A DNA stretch of 19,795 nt, from positions 1-19,795 of the forward strand of contig DBWC01000098.1 in the NCBI GenBank assembly GCA_002308615.1. Reading direction: 5' to 3'. Under the pieces are notes generated by a model. It did no database searches and was not told the origin of the DNA. It saw only the letters and a program-made list of their open reading frames with translations. The stretch comes from Clostridiales bacterium UBA1248 (GTDB lineage Bacteria > Bacillota > Clostridia > Oscillospirales > CAG-272). Each line of letters opens with the position of its first letter. Within the stretch, counting starts at the first letter, position 1. Both the position numbers and the translations under genes were made by a program. Shown one piece after another: positions 1 through 7,283 of this stretch.

Positions 1-79
1 GCCTTGCAAAAATCAAGAAGAGCCCCCTAAAATCATGGAGGTGGCTCGAAGCAATCATCCCCACCCGGTTTTAAAATAA
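1..79 (+). other. Possible 3' tail of an upstream gene, unassigned
   Basis: Two + strand frames are open from the window edge. One ends at the TAA at 77-79 and the other at the TAA at 72-74. Each would encode only about 23-26 residues, with no motif I recognise. A short inverted repeat, GAGCC (20-24) and GGCTC (43-47), lies inside but has no T-run after it, so I do not call it a terminator. This could be the end of an upstream CDS, the end of an insertion element, or plain intergenic DNA. Confidence 0.2.
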
Positions 80-102
80 ATTATAAACATTGCTGTTTTA
101 TA

Positions 103-131
103 TTGACATTTTGCTTTATATATTTTATAAT
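103..131 (+). promoter_or_regulatory. Consensus sigma-A promoter for the dockerin/GH gene
   Basis: The -35 box TTGACA is at 103-108 and the -10 box TATAAT at 126-131, separated by exactly 17 nt. Both hexamers match consensus perfectly. Transcription would begin near 138, giving a leader of about 50 nt before the start codon at 187, with a GAGGA ribosome site at 175-179. The surroundings are very AT-rich. Confidence 0.85.
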
Positions 132-186
132 TAATTATAGATAATCCAAGATAAAGACGTTCTGTAATTTAAATGAGGATATTTAA

Positions 187-3100
187 ATGAAAAAGTTCAT
201 TTCAGTAATTTTAGCCGTTATGACGGCGGCGGTCTTTGTAGGCACGGGAGTAAAATCAGCGGTTTTTCCAGGTGACTGCAACGGTGACGGAACGATAGAC
301 AATAAAGACGTCGTAACGCTTTTCAGATACGTGAGCGGAACGGACGTCAGCGTCGTAACGGAAAACTGCGATTATAACCGCGACGGCGAGATCGACAATA
401 AAGACGTGGCGACTCTGTTCCGCGCCGTAAGCAGCGGCGCCGCCGCGACGCAGCAGGATACCGAAGATATGACAACCGAAATCATACTTGACGACTACGA
501 TTTCTTAAGTCAGGAAATGGACGTCAGTTATCGGTTTACGGGAATATCATCGTCACAGGGCGTGTTCGCGCTTCACAGAGACGCGGTGTCAAGCGGCGAT
601 ACAGTTACTTTCCCGTCGGATACGGTTTCCGGCATTTATCCGACGTTTTCCGTATCGGAAAACACCGTGACGGAATACACGTTTGAGGTAAAAAGCGCGT
701 CGTCAGCAAGTACTTACAGTTGGTTTACGTGTTATTTCGGATTAAGACTTGAAACCGAACAGGCCGATCCGACAAGAAGCACGGGCGTCTGGATAGCGAT
801 GAGGAGCAAACAGCTCGGTCTGCGCACTAACGCGTGGCCGGAGACGACGTATTTTAATATAGATTACGATTTTTCCAAAGGCGTTCTTATAACGGTAAAA
901 GACGATCCGGTAAACGATATCATATATATATACGCCGGAGAGGAAAAGAAAGAAATAGCCACCGTTAAAATAGATGGCAAAAACGTAAAGCTCATCAAAT
1001 CCGGCGGCGGCAGCACTATATCTACAAAAACGGACAACAACGTTATAAAAGGCGGATATGCTCACATCTGGGGACATATACCGGAGGATGATATAATGGT
1101 CAAAAATATTTCGCTCAAAACGAAAAGGATAACGGGTACGGCGGACAACGACGGTATAAAGACCGGCACAAGAGATATTTTCTCCGATACCTGGGTCGCT
1201 TTCGACGATACAGGCAGAGTAATAACGACTTCGTCAAACAAGCCGAACGGCGCAAAAGTCGGCATATTCTACTTCTTATGGCACGAGACCGAAAATAACA
1301 AAATGCCGATATACGATCACACCGCGTCATATCAGAAAGGCGGTATAAACGAGCTGTGGAAAACGATGCAGTCCGGAAACCTCGGTTTTGCACATTACTG
1401 GGCGGAGCCGTATTTCGGTTATTACGCCTCGGACGATGAATGGGTCATCCGCAAACACGGAGCCATGCTTTCGGAAGCGGGCATAGATTTCGTGTTCTTC
1501 GATACGACGAACGGGCTCCTTTATCCGAAAAACTATGAAGCCGTGCTCAGAATATGGGCAAAAATGCGCACCGAGGGGCTTAAAACCCCGGACGTGTGTT
1601 TCCTTTTGCAGGACGGAAACGCGTCTGAGCTTTCTTCGGTTTGGACAAACGTATACAGTGTGAATAAGTATGAGGATCTGTGGTTCAGATGGAACGGAAA
1701 GCCCGTCATAATGTTTACAAACAACAATAACAGCCTGACGAACGAACAGAAGAATTTCTTTACCGTCAAATATTCGTGGGCGAACGAAAACGACGGCTGG
1801 TATACGTGGAAGGGCGGCATAGACTGCTGGGCGTGGGGCACGATGTATCCGCAGAAGGGCGGATATACGAGAGTAAACGGCAAACGCACGCTTGAGCAGA
1901 TGGTCGTCATGTGCGGCTTCTGGGCAAACGGCAGCTACGGTACAAACGCCGGCAGAAGCTACACGTCAAAAACAGGCGAGCCGAAAACGGACTCCGGCTG
2001 GGATATGGGTTACGCGTTGTATCCCGAAACGTGCGGCCTCGGACTCGCGTATCAGGAACAGTTTGACAAAGCGCTGTCAAGCTCGCCCAAACTGATTATG
2101 ATAACCGGCTGGAACGAATGGTGGGCAGGCAGATGGGAAGGCGGAGGCGCGACCGGACAGCTCATCGCAAACGAATACAAGGTCGTAAACGATAAAACGG
2201 CAAAAGAATATAACTACTACGTTGACAATCTGAATCCCGAGTATTCAAGAGATATCGAGCCGATGAAGGACGGTTTTAAAGATAATTATTATTATCAGAC
2301 CGTTATGAACGTGCGCAATTACAAGGGCACGCGTCAGGTGGAATCCGCATTCGGACAGAAAACGATAGATATCAAAGGCTCCGCGGCGCAGTGGAACACC
2401 GTAGGACCGGAATACAGAGACGTTAAAGGCGACGTATTTCACAGAAATCATCTCTCGCACGTCGGAAAAATGACGTATAAAAACGATACCGGCAGAAACG
2501 ATATAATAACCGCAAAGGTATCGTCGGATGCTCAATATCTGTACTTCTACGCCGAATGCGCGGACAAAATAACTGATCCGGAAGGCGATAACTGGATGAA
2601 TCTGTTTATCAAGACAGACGGCGATAATGAAAACGGCTGGTACGGATTCGATTATATAATCAACAGAAGCAGAAATAACGGTAAAGCAAGCGTTCAGCGC
2701 TTTAAAAACGGCTGGAACTTTGAAAATGCGGGAGAAGCCGAATACACACTTGACGGGAAAACGATAGTAATAAAACTAAAGAAGACGCTTATAAACACTT
2801 CAAACGGCTCGGAGTTCTATTTCAAATGGGCTGACAATTCCGTAAACGACGGAGATATAATGGGCTTCCTTGACAAAGGCGACGCCGCTCCGGACGGACG
2901 CTTCTGCTATCATTACACGACGGAAGCGACGGAGACGGTCGTACCGGACTGTCTGAGCGACGATATGGCGGTCTTCAAGGTAAACGGATATAACGCGTAT
3001 ATAAACGGCAGATCCGAGCACTTGTACGAAAATAATACGAGAGCCGTGCTTCTCGCGTCCGGATACGATTATTATCTGCCTGTCAAGGTGATGGAAAAGC

Positions 3101-3285
3101 TCGGTATCGACTGCTCCGGCGAAAAAACGTACGATCACTACGGCATACCGTACGTAAAAGCAAACGAAGCGGTAGAAAAGAGCGGGAAAGCAGTCACGAT
3201 AACGCCGGACGGCCTCCTCATTATAGCAGACGGTAAGATAACGGATACGGCGACGCTCGATATTTTATACAGATCGCTGTATTGA
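187..3285 (+). CDS. Secreted dockerin protein with GH99/GH71-like catalytic barrel and CBM9-like domain
   Basis: A signal peptide (KK, then a hydrophobic core, residues 1-25) leads into a duplicated dockerin at about 28-84. The two F-hand repeats have the pattern D-x-N-x-D-G-x-I-D-N-K-D followed by a TLFR helix. Residues 100-315 form a beta-rich region resembling a concanavalin-like module. Residues 355-680 look like a (beta/alpha)8 hydrolase of the GH99/GH71/WbsX type. Supporting motifs are FYFLWH near the barrel start, FVFFDTTNG at 435-443, and GWNEWW at 641-646, where Glu644 fits the conserved Glu of the N-E-W motif in these families. Residues 725-915 resemble the CBM9-like sugar-binding fold, with a WMNLFIKTDGD strand. 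The last 110 residues resemble a copper-amine-oxidase N-terminal-like surface domain. The likely role is cleavage of a mannose-type or other polysaccharide outside the cell, docked to a cohesin scaffold. Family assignment is from motifs only and the substrate is unknown. mscS follows 37 nt downstream. Confidence 0.8.
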   Translation: MKKFISVILAVMTAAVFVGTGVKSAVFPGDCNGDGTIDNKDVVTLFRYVSGTDVSVVTENCDYNRDGEIDNKDVATLFRAVSSGAAATQQDTEDMTTEIILDDYDFLSQEMDVSYRFTGISSSQGVFALHRDAVSSGDTVTFPSDTVSGIYPTFSVSENTVTEYTFEVKSASSASTYSWFTCYFGLRLETEQADPTRSTGVWIAMRSKQLGLRTNAWPETTYFNIDYDFSKGVLITVKDDPVNDIIYIYAGEEKKEIATVKIDGKNVKLIKSGGGSTISTKTDNNVIKGGYAHIWGHIPEDDIMVKNISLKTKRITGTADNDGIKTGTRDIFSDTWVAFDDTGRVITTSSNKPNGAKVGIFYFLWHETENNKMPIYDHTASYQKGGINELWKTMQSGNLGFAHYWAEPYFGYYASDDEWVIRKHGAMLSEAGIDFVFFDTTNGLLYPKNYEAVLRIWAKMRTEGLKTPDVCFLLQDGNASELSSVWTNVYSVNKYEDLWFRWNGKPVIMFTNNNNSLTNEQKNFFTVKYSWANENDGWYTWKGGIDCWAWGTMYPQKGGYTRVNGKRTLEQMVVMCGFWANGSYGTNAGRSYTSKTGEPKTDSGWDMGYALYPETCGLGLAYQEQFDKALSSSPKLIMITGWNEWWAGRWEGGGATGQLIANEYKVVNDKTAKEYNYYVDNLNPEYSRDIEPMKDGFKDNYYYQTVMNVRNYKGTRQVESAFGQKTIDIKGSAAQWNTVGPEYRDVKGDVFHRNHLSHVGKMTYKNDTGRNDIITAKVSSDAQYLYFYAECADKITDPEGDNWMNLFIKTDGDNENGWYGFDYIINRSRNNGKASVQRFKNGWNFENAGEAEYTLDGKTIVIKLKKTLINTSNGSEFYFKWADNSVNDGDIMGFLDKGDAAPDGRFCYHYTTEATETVVPDCLSDDMAVFKVNGYNAYINGRSEHLYENNTRAVLLASGYDYYLPVKVMEKLGIDCSGEKTYDHYGIPYVKANEAVEKSGKAVTITPDGLLIIADGKITDTATLDILYRSLY

Positions 3286-3322
3286 AAAATAACATAAAGA
3301 ATACATCAAAAGGAGAATCAAA

Positions 3323-4210
3323 ATGAAAGAAAAAGTATTAGGCAGAATAATAAAACTTGTAGTATGCGTAGTCATACTCGGCATCGCAGTCGCCGTGGGA
3401 TTTATAAGCGGATCTTTCGATATTCAGAACATAAATATAAAGATCGACCTCGCGGCAATACTGAAAGTGCTTATTATGGCGGCAGCGATAATATCGATTG
3501 AAGCGCTGCTGTCGATAGTCCTGTCGCTTCCTAAGCCGAAGAATCACCGCGTACGTTCCGTGCTGTCGATAACGTCAAGCCTTTTGAAATACGTCGCGTT
3601 TATAGTTATTCTGTGCTGGGGACTTGCGATACTCGGCGTCAACGTATCGACGATCGTTGCAAGCGTCGGAATTTTAGCTTTGATAGTCGGCTTTTCTGCG
3701 GAGAGCCTTATCGCCGACGTCGTCACGGGCGCGTTTATGATATTTGAAAATCAGTACAACGTCGGTGATATCGTTGAAGTGGACGGCTTCCGCGGCACGG
3801 TCACGAGCATAGGCATACGCACCACCTGCATAACCGATCCCGGCGACAACGTGAAGATAGTAAACAACTCCGCTATGAAGAACATTCTTAACCGTTCCGA
3901 CAAGCTGTCAAGAAGCATAAGCGAGATAGCCGTTCCTTACGCTACGGATTTTGAAAAGCTCGAAAACGAAATACCCGCGCTCATGGACAGGATATATGAG
4001 ACGCGTCAGGATATTTTCAAATCCGCGCCTAAATATCTGGGCGTGCAGGAGCTTGCTGAAAGCTCCGTGATACTGAAATTCGTCGTAAACGTGGATGAAA
4101 AAGATATTTATGCCGGCGCAAGGCTGCTCAACCGCGATCTGCTTCTCGGCTTCAGATCGCTCGGCGTAGAGTGCCCGTTCCCGCAGGTCGACGTACACCA
4201 GGATAAATAA
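3323..4210 (+). CDS. mscS: MscS-family small-conductance mechanosensitive ion channel
   Basis: This 295-residue protein has three predicted membrane helices (about 8-30, 45-68 and 85-105). They are followed by the pore-lining helix and a soluble beta domain. The MscS signature is clear: a Gly/Ala-rich pore helix at 110-136, then FENQYNVGDIVEVDGFRGTV at 141-160 and GIRTT at 164-168. The family opens under membrane tension and releases solutes during hypo-osmotic shock. Its length matches the minimal E. coli-type MscS (about 286 residues). AGGAG lies 8 nt upstream of the ATG. It has no promoter of its own that I can see and may be read through from the dockerin gene 37 nt upstream. The ATG of a 10-codon ORF overlaps its TAA stop. 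Confidence 0.93.
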   Translation: MKEKVLGRIIKLVVCVVILGIAVAVGFISGSFDIQNINIKIDLAAILKVLIMAAAIISIEALLSIVLSLPKPKNHRVRSVLSITSSLLKYVAFIVILCWGLAILGVNVSTIVASVGILALIVGFSAESLIADVVTGAFMIFENQYNVGDIVEVDGFRGTVTSIGIRTTCITDPGDNVKIVNNSAMKNILNRSDKLSRSISEIAVPYATDFEKLENEIPALMDRIYETRQDIFKSAPKYLGVQELAESSVILKFVVNVDEKDIYAGARLLNRDLLLGFRSLGVECPFPQVDVHQDK

Positions 4211-4242
4211 TGACGTATGAAGACTTACAGGAGAGGAGGTGA
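4210..4242 (+). CDS. Possible 10-codon leader/coupling ORF (MTYEDLQERR)
   Basis: An ATG at 4210 overlaps the mscS stop codon (TAATG) and has AGGA 6 nt upstream. The frame runs ten codons to TGA at 4240-4242. Its last two sense codons are AGG AGG, and these six bases are also the Shine-Dalgarno sequence of the next gene. It may exist only to pass ribosomes from mscS to the next start. It is too short for similarity evidence, so this is inference from layout. Confidence 0.25.
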   Translation: MTYEDLQERR

Positions 4243-4247
4243 CGGTC

Positions 4248-5399
4248 GTGATAAAAAGCATGGATGATGAATTCAAATTCGATCCGCGCAAGGAAACGTC
4301 TTATCAAAAAAGAGACGAATACAGCTATGCAGAAGAATATGATGAGCCGGACGGAGAAGACGCAAAACTGCCGGATGAGACGGTAACGGCGCCGGAGTAT
4401 AACGGCAGATCGGCTGCTTTAAAAGCGGATGAAGATAAAGGCGGAAATAAAAGACGCGCGATCATAAAAAAGATAATGTTTATGCTTGTCGCGGCTTCCG
4501 TAGCGGCGCTGTCCGTCGTCTTTGCGGCTAACAGTCTCGATCCGCTCGGAGCGGATTTCCTGATGACCGGGCTCCTTGCCCCGACGTCGTCAACGCCGAC
4601 GACGCCGACGACACCCACAACGCCGACGACACCCACAACGCCTACGTCGCCGTCGGGATATACCGACACGTTTCCTGCGCTGCCGAATCTCGATCCTGAT
4701 TTCGCGGGCAATTACGCGTGGTCAGGCTTCGGTTCGGAGGAATACGTTTGCATTGACGGAGATTATCTGTGCGCCGGGACCGTATATACGGATTCCGGAA
4801 CGCCGATAGTCACGGTAGCCGGCGCGTCTTACGACAAGACGACGAACACACTCACGCTCAATAATTTCAAAGGCACCCGTATTGATACGAACCTTATGGG
4901 AAACGGCTTTAAAATAGAACTGATCGGAGAAAACAGCGTAGAATTTTTGAGACTGTGGGGCGCCATGTACGGAGGAAGCGTCATATTCACCGGTACCGGA
5001 AGCATAAAGATCAACGAAAAGCAGACAAATACGGTAGGTCTGATGCTTGAGTGCGAAGACAGTCAGTCGTGTATCATGATTGACCGCGAGGCAACGGTAG
5101 AGGTGTTCGGAGAAAAAGCGATCGTCGTACACCGCACGACGCTTGAAGAGGCGATATTCGCGCTTCAGCCCGTAAAGATCAGCGGCGGCGCCGTATCCCG
5201 GGGCGAATTCGTTGAATACACCGTAAACATAACGGATGATAACGGAGTACCTCTGAAAGATGAAAACGGCGATTATATAACGGAAATATGGACCGTTAAG
5301 GATATATCGAAAGCACAGGGACTTACTCTGTATGATGTTTCCGTCGTAGATGAAGACGGAAAACCGTCAACTCACGTAATATTTAAGCCGGAAGAATAG
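4248..5399 (+). CDS. Single-pass membrane protein with Thr-Pro stalk and beta-rich extracellular domain, function unknown
   Basis: I choose the GTG at 4248 because AGGAGG (4234-4239) sits 8 nt upstream; a GTG at 4239 lies inside that site and an ATG at 4260 is too far. The N-terminus is acidic and Tyr-rich for about 75 residues. A KRR/KK patch and one membrane helix (about residues 82-102) follow, so the N-terminus should be cytoplasmic. Outside is a low-complexity stalk of five to six TPT repeats, then about 260 residues with repeating strand-turn patterns (TLTLNNF, IELIGENSV, VIFTGTGSI). These resemble the beta-helix 'carbohydrate-binding domain-like' repeats of Firmicute surface proteins. 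I do not recognise a named family. A surface receptor or adhesin is plausible. The acidic cytoplasmic tail with a single helix also resembles some anti-sigma factors, but no sigma gene is adjacent. Confidence 0.7.
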   Translation: MIKSMDDEFKFDPRKETSYQKRDEYSYAEEYDEPDGEDAKLPDETVTAPEYNGRSAALKADEDKGGNKRRAIIKKIMFMLVAASVAALSVVFAANSLDPLGADFLMTGLLAPTSSTPTTPTTPTTPTTPTTPTSPSGYTDTFPALPNLDPDFAGNYAWSGFGSEEYVCIDGDYLCAGTVYTDSGTPIVTVAGASYDKTTNTLTLNNFKGTRIDTNLMGNGFKIELIGENSVEFLRLWGAMYGGSVIFTGTGSIKINEKQTNTVGLMLECEDSQSCIMIDREATVEVFGEKAIVVHRTTLEEAIFALQPVKISGGAVSRGEFVEYTVNITDDNGVPLKDENGDYITEIWTVKDISKAQGLTLYDVSVVDEDGKPSTHVIFKPEE

Positions 5400-5409
5400 T
5401 GAATTGCAG

Positions 5410-5484
5410 GGCGGGGGCTTGCTCCCGCCGAAAAAAAGGAGTCGCTGCGCGACAGTTATAGGGGCGCTGCGTTCGATTCCCCTC
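5410..5484. repeat. Palindromic intergenic repeat cluster
   Basis: Three small palindromic units lie between the convergent gene ends. They are GGCGGG (5410-5415) with CCCGCC (5424-5429), GTCGC (5441-5445) with GCGAC (5449-5453), and TATAGGGG (5457-5464) with a near-complementary CCCCTCTATA (5479-5488). A run of seven A lies between the first two. Such stacked GC-rich hairpins resemble REP-like intergenic repeats. I see no second copy in this window. Confidence 0.45.
5431..5453 (-). terminator. Possible back-up Rho-independent terminator for ssrA
   Basis: Read on the - strand this is GTCGC-GCA-GCGAC, then TCC and seven T (5437-5431). The stem is only 5 bp but the T-run is good. It lies about 80 nt beyond the ssrA 3' end and downstream of the stronger hairpin at 5497-5538. 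Confidence 0.4.
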
Positions 5485-5557
5485 TATATACTATTGCACC
5501 ATAAGAAAAGACGCCATTCGGCGTCTTTTCTTATGGTGGAGATGAGGGGAATCGAAC
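5471..5557. repeat. Inverted repeat containing a reversed copy of the ssrA T-arm
   Basis: GTTCGATTCCCCTC is present on the + strand at 5471-5484 and, as its complement GAGGGGAATCGAAC, at 5544-5557 inside ssrA, where it forms the T-loop and the 3' half of the T-stem. Between these arms sits the 19-bp terminator hairpin (5497-5538). The spacers are unequal, 12 nt on the left and 5 nt on the right. The layout suggests an inverted duplication of the ssrA 3' end. Confidence 0.7.
5497..5538. terminator. Bidirectional terminator hairpin between convergent ssrA and the + strand operon
   Basis: CACCATAAGAAAAGACGCC (5497-5515) pairs perfectly with 5520-5538 around the loop ATTC. The stem is GC-rich at the tip and A/T-rich at the base. 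Either strand therefore gives a GC hairpin followed by TCTTTTCTT. The left strand of the stem as read from ssrA begins with the encoded CCA end of the tmRNA. Confidence 0.8.
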
Positions 5558-5886
5558 CCCTGTCCGAAAAGTCATCCTCGAGACTTTCTACGGGCGTATC
5601 GCGTCTTTTATAATTCCCCTCATCAGACGCCGGCGCGCAGGCTTCCGACTCGGGTATCTTTTTTCTTTATGGCCGCTTCAAAAGAAAACCGGCGGCGCAC
5701 ATTTACCACTGTGTCACGCCCACATCACGGCCGTGGTGCTCCGTGAAGGGACGCTCGCGCACTCAGGCAGCGAGAGCTACTCTATTAGTGTTAGCGTTTA
5801 TATTTAAATTGCGGCTTTTATAGAGGTACCGCACCTCTGCCCGCTTATCAGGATTCCGGCTCCCCGTCGAAAGCCTTTGCATCCCC
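5534..5886 (-). ncRNA. ssrA: tmRNA (transfer-messenger RNA), 353 nt
   Basis: The 5' end GGGGATG (5886-5880) pairs with CATCTCC before the discriminator A and an encoded CCA (5536-5534). This makes a 7-bp acceptor stem with the third-position G-U pair used by alanyl-tRNA synthetase. The T-arm is AGGGG-TTCGATT-CCCCT. PK1 is visible: AGAGGT (5838-5833) pairs with ACCTCT (5827-5822), and the loop GCGG pairs with CCGC near 5811-5814. The most likely resume codon is GCT at 5795-5793, preceded by TAAAC, which fits the U/A positions seen upstream of E. coli GCA. The tag would be ANTNRVALAA, with a TGA stop at 5765-5763. The RNA rescues stalled ribosomes with SmpB and tags the product for proteolysis. 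The 5' end lies only 3 nt after the smpB stop, so both are probably cotranscribed and processed by RNase P. Confidence 0.95.
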
Positions 5887-5889
5887 GAA

Positions 5890-6363
5890 TCAATATTTGC
5901 CGTTTGATTTCTCGGCTCTTTCGATATCGCGCGCGGCGCGCTTTTTTGCGTCGTCTTCGCGTTTATCGTAAAGCTTTTTACCTTTGCACAGCCCGAGTTC
6001 AACTTTAACAAGCGATTTTTTGAAGTAAACGGACAGCGGGATGAGCGTCAGCCCCTCCTGGTTAACTTTGCCGAAAAGCTTCATGATCTCCTTCTTATGC
6101 AAAAGCAGCTTTTTCTCTCTGTCCGGATCGCGGTTGAAAATGTTGCCCTGTTCGTAAGGCTTCACGTGAATGCCGGTGGCAAACACCTCGCCGCCTTTGA
6201 TAAAGCAGTATGAATCTTTTAAATTCACGTTCCCGCCGCGTATGCTTTTTACCTCGGTCCCGAAAAGCTCGACGCCGCACTCGTACTTTTCAAGCACGAA
6301 ATAGTCATGGTACGCTTTTTTGTTTGAAGCAATCAGCTTTATTCCGCCTTTATTATCCGCCAC
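5890..6363 (-). CDS. smpB: SsrA-binding protein SmpB
   Basis: At 157 residues this has the usual SmpB length. Features of the family seen here are ASNKKAYHDYF at the start of the OB fold, then GVELFGTEVKSIRGGNVNLKDSY and the basic LGLCKGKKLYDKREDDAKK stretch. The last is the C-terminal tail that inserts into the mRNA channel of a stalled ribosome. The protein binds the tRNA-like domain of tmRNA and delivers it to the A site. The start is GTG at 6363, chosen because AGGAGG (6378-6373) is 9 nt upstream and the reading begins with the family-typical short N-terminus. ssrA begins 3 nt after the TGA stop. A consensus promoter lies just upstream. Confidence 0.97.
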   Translation of the reverse strand: MADNKGGIKLIASNKKAYHDYFVLEKYECGVELFGTEVKSIRGGNVNLKDSYCFIKGGEVFATGIHVKPYEQGNIFNRDPDREKKLLLHKKEIMKLFGKVNQEGLTLIPLSVYFKKSLVKVELGLCKGKKLYDKREDDAKKRAARDIERAEKSNGKY

Positions 6364-6395
6364 GGCGTCTCACCTCCTTTTTTAACAGGATTTAC

Positions 6396-6424
6396 ATTAT
6401 ACTATAAAAAAACTGATTTGTCAA
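6396..6424 (-). promoter_or_regulatory. Consensus sigma-A promoter for smpB-ssrA
   Basis: On the - strand TTGACA (6424-6419) and TATAAT (6401-6396) are separated by 17 nt, both perfect matches. The -35 box begins 2 nt after the stop codon of the methyltransferase gene upstream. smpB-ssrA can therefore be expressed independently of that gene. The first 14 nt, TTGACAAATCAGTT, recur in the promoter of the esterase gene. Confidence 0.88.
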
Positions 6425-6426
6425 CA

Positions 6427-7278
6427 TCAAATATAAAGTTTAATAGTATCTTCTATCCAGTATTCGTATCTGCATAAAGGACAAAGCTTTTCATATTCTT
6501 TCATTTTAAGATATGATCTGACTCCGTCCGACGGATCGTGCCATATATCGACGAAAACAAAATCAAATAAATGCTTTTTATAATTCTGTTCCGCGTATTC
6601 AAAAGCGTCAGCTTGTATTATTTTTATTTTATCTTTGCATGGAAACTGCGGAAGGATCACGTCGTAAAACAGTTTTATAACGCTGCCGTCCCGCTCGACT
6701 ACCGTCACAGCAGAAACGTTATCTTTCATCGCCGCGGAAAAAGCGAAATAACCGAGCCCCAGACCGAACGTCAGAACTCTTCCTTCCGCGTTATTCACGT
6801 GCGGTTTTAAGGTTATCGTCTCATTCGGCATAAGCGTCATCCATTCCCGACCGCCTTCAAGTACGGCGGGATATTCAAAATCACGCTCAAAATAACCGAT
6901 CTTAGGCAGTATCCTGCCGTCCGGCAGCGTTTCCGGATCTCCGCAGACAAACGCCTCGTACGCTTTGCAGCATAGATGCGTAAGGCGCCAGTCGCCGAGC
7001 GTTTTATCAGTGAACTTTACCGTTTTGTAATACGGATCGGCTTCGAATTCTGCCGGGTCGAGCTTGTGTACCATCGGTATGAAATATTTTCTGTAAAGCA
7101 GCTTGTCGTCCGCGCTGCCGACGGTATCGAGCATACATGCGGCGGCAAGAAGAGCGGAGAACGAAAGCTCGTCTCCGCCCGTCTTCTTATATAGTTTTTC
7201 GTTTATGAAATGCGGAGCGTAATTCAGATAAAAGCTCATGCATTCAAAAACGCGGTTGTTATATTTTTTATAGTCCAA
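6427..7278 (-). CDS. Spermidine-synthase-like class I SAM-dependent methyltransferase
   Basis: The C-terminal half is a Rossmann methyltransferase fold. Motif I is LTFGLGLGYFAF, the acidic end of strand 2 is TVVERDGSVI, IIQADAFEYA is the next binding loop, and FDFVFVDIWHDPSDG resembles the spermidine-synthase D-x-x-x-D-x-x-D region. The N-terminal half, about 150 residues, is helical and carries the conserved-looking YNNRVFECMSFYLNYAPHF block. The substrate is unknown; aminopropyl transfer is not implied. The start is uncertain. The longest frame begins at a TTG at 7332 inside the upstream gene, TTG 7278 lies just after that gene's stop and keeps the YNNRVF block, and ATG 7239 would lose part of it. 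None has a good ribosome site, so coupling to the esterase gene is likely. Confidence 0.7.
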   Translation of the reverse strand: MDYKKYNNRVFECMSFYLNYAPHFINEKLYKKTGGDELSFSALLAAACMLDTVGSADDKLLYRKYFIPMVHKLDPAEFEADPYYKTVKFTDKTLGDWRLTHLCCKAYEAFVCGDPETLPDGRILPKIGYFERDFEYPAVLEGGREWMTLMPNETITLKPHVNNAEGRVLTFGLGLGYFAFSAAMKDNVSAVTVVERDGSVIKLFYDVILPQFPCKDKIKIIQADAFEYAEQNYKKHLFDFVFVDIWHDPSDGVRSYLKMKEYEKLCPLCRYEYWIEDTIKLYI

Positions 7279-7283
7279 AACGT

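Noticed and set aside
1..79. A transposase fragment at the window start
   Set aside because: Two short open frames end here, but neither shows a motif I can recognise, and no inverted terminal repeat is visible.
4590..4650. A CRISPR-like repeat array
   Set aside because: The repeats are 9-nt, in frame and encode Thr-Pro; there are no spacers.
5404..5613. A 69-residue + strand ORF ending in a GIEPLSE-like sequence
   Set aside because: It reads antisense through the ssrA 3' end and the terminator hairpin; such ORFs over tRNA-like sequences are common annotation artefacts.
5763..6011. An 82-residue - strand ORF ending in NRVALAA
   Set aside because: It is the tmRNA tag frame extended backward into smpB in another frame; only the last ten codons are translated, within tmRNA.
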